Positions 62,663 through 64,000 of a DNA stretch of 64,000 bases are shown one piece after another. Position 1 is the first letter of the stretch. Every line of letters begins with the position of its first letter. Source of the stretch: an uncultured Eggerthella sp. GTDB lineage: Bacteria; Actinomycetota; Coriobacteriia; Coriobacteriales; Eggerthellaceae. The position numbers were made by a program, and so were the translations under genes. The notes below the pieces were generated by a model. The model was not told the origin of the DNA, did no database searches, and saw only the letters and a program-made list of their open reading frames with translations. The stretch is taken from contig CAUASB010000004.1 in assembly GCA_958431815.1 (NCBI GenBank), positions 62,001-126,000 of the forward strand, in the 5' to 3' direction.

Positions 62663-64000
<1,338 letters not shown>

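Overview
The window is 64 kb of high-G+C bacterial chromosome with dense, mostly leftward (minus-strand) genes. The gene set suggests a Gram-positive anaerobe of the Coriobacteriia, probably Eggerthellaceae: a clustered menaquinone pathway, hydrogenase maturation genes, a giant von Willebrand/pilin-type surface protein, and no outer-membrane genes. This assignment is inferred from gene content and general knowledge of the group; no search was run. The right end carries gyrB (partial) and gyrA, then tRNA-Ile and tRNA-Ala. Four parS-like 16-mers lie between about 27 kb and 62.6 kb. The origin of replication is therefore probably just beyond the right edge, and almost every gene is transcribed away from it. 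Only two sizeable genes, at 22.1-23.6 kb and 38.2-38.9 kb, run rightward.

Layout from left to right. 1-5.3 kb: a very large secreted surface protein, truncated by the left edge. 5.7-16.5 kb: a bactofilin-like membrane protein and a menaquinone operon (mazG, menF, menD, menH, menB and a fused menE-menC), preceded by an ACT-domain gene and folE. 16.8-26.7 kb: exonuclease III, a Lys-rich membrane protein, purC, a two-component system with an intrinsic terminator between its genes, a Tat-type secreted protein, purB and two RCK potassium-channel regulators. 27.2-32.4 kb: envelope genes (RlpA-like, PspC, hemolysin III, a bPH2 pair). 32.5-38.0 kb: pgi-hypF-hypC-hypD, translationally coupled. 38.2-42.9 kb: a short-chain dehydrogenase, a diguanylate cyclase and a hybrid histidine kinase. 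43.4-53.2 kb: tRNA-Phe, purD, purA, a YhaO/YhaN nuclease pair, dnaB, then rplI-rpsR-ssb-rpsF. 53.6-64 kb: an acidic orphan, two tRNA-Ser genes, a lone ABC ATPase, a PrsA-like foldase lipoprotein, typA, tRNA-Ala, tRNA-Ile, gyrA and gyrB.

The genes combine core replication and translation with purine synthesis (purA, B, C, D), menaquinone-based anaerobic respiration and NiFe-hydrogenase maturation. Two signalling systems lie alongside.

The least expected content is in the spacers. At least three palindromic repeat families occur. In a family of about 150 bp (five copies) the outer stem changes sequence from copy to copy but remains self-complementary in four of the five. A second family (two copies) has inverted-repeat arms around a 61-bp core. 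That core differs at nine positions, and almost all differences are synonymous in one reading frame, as if a tiny peptide were being conserved.
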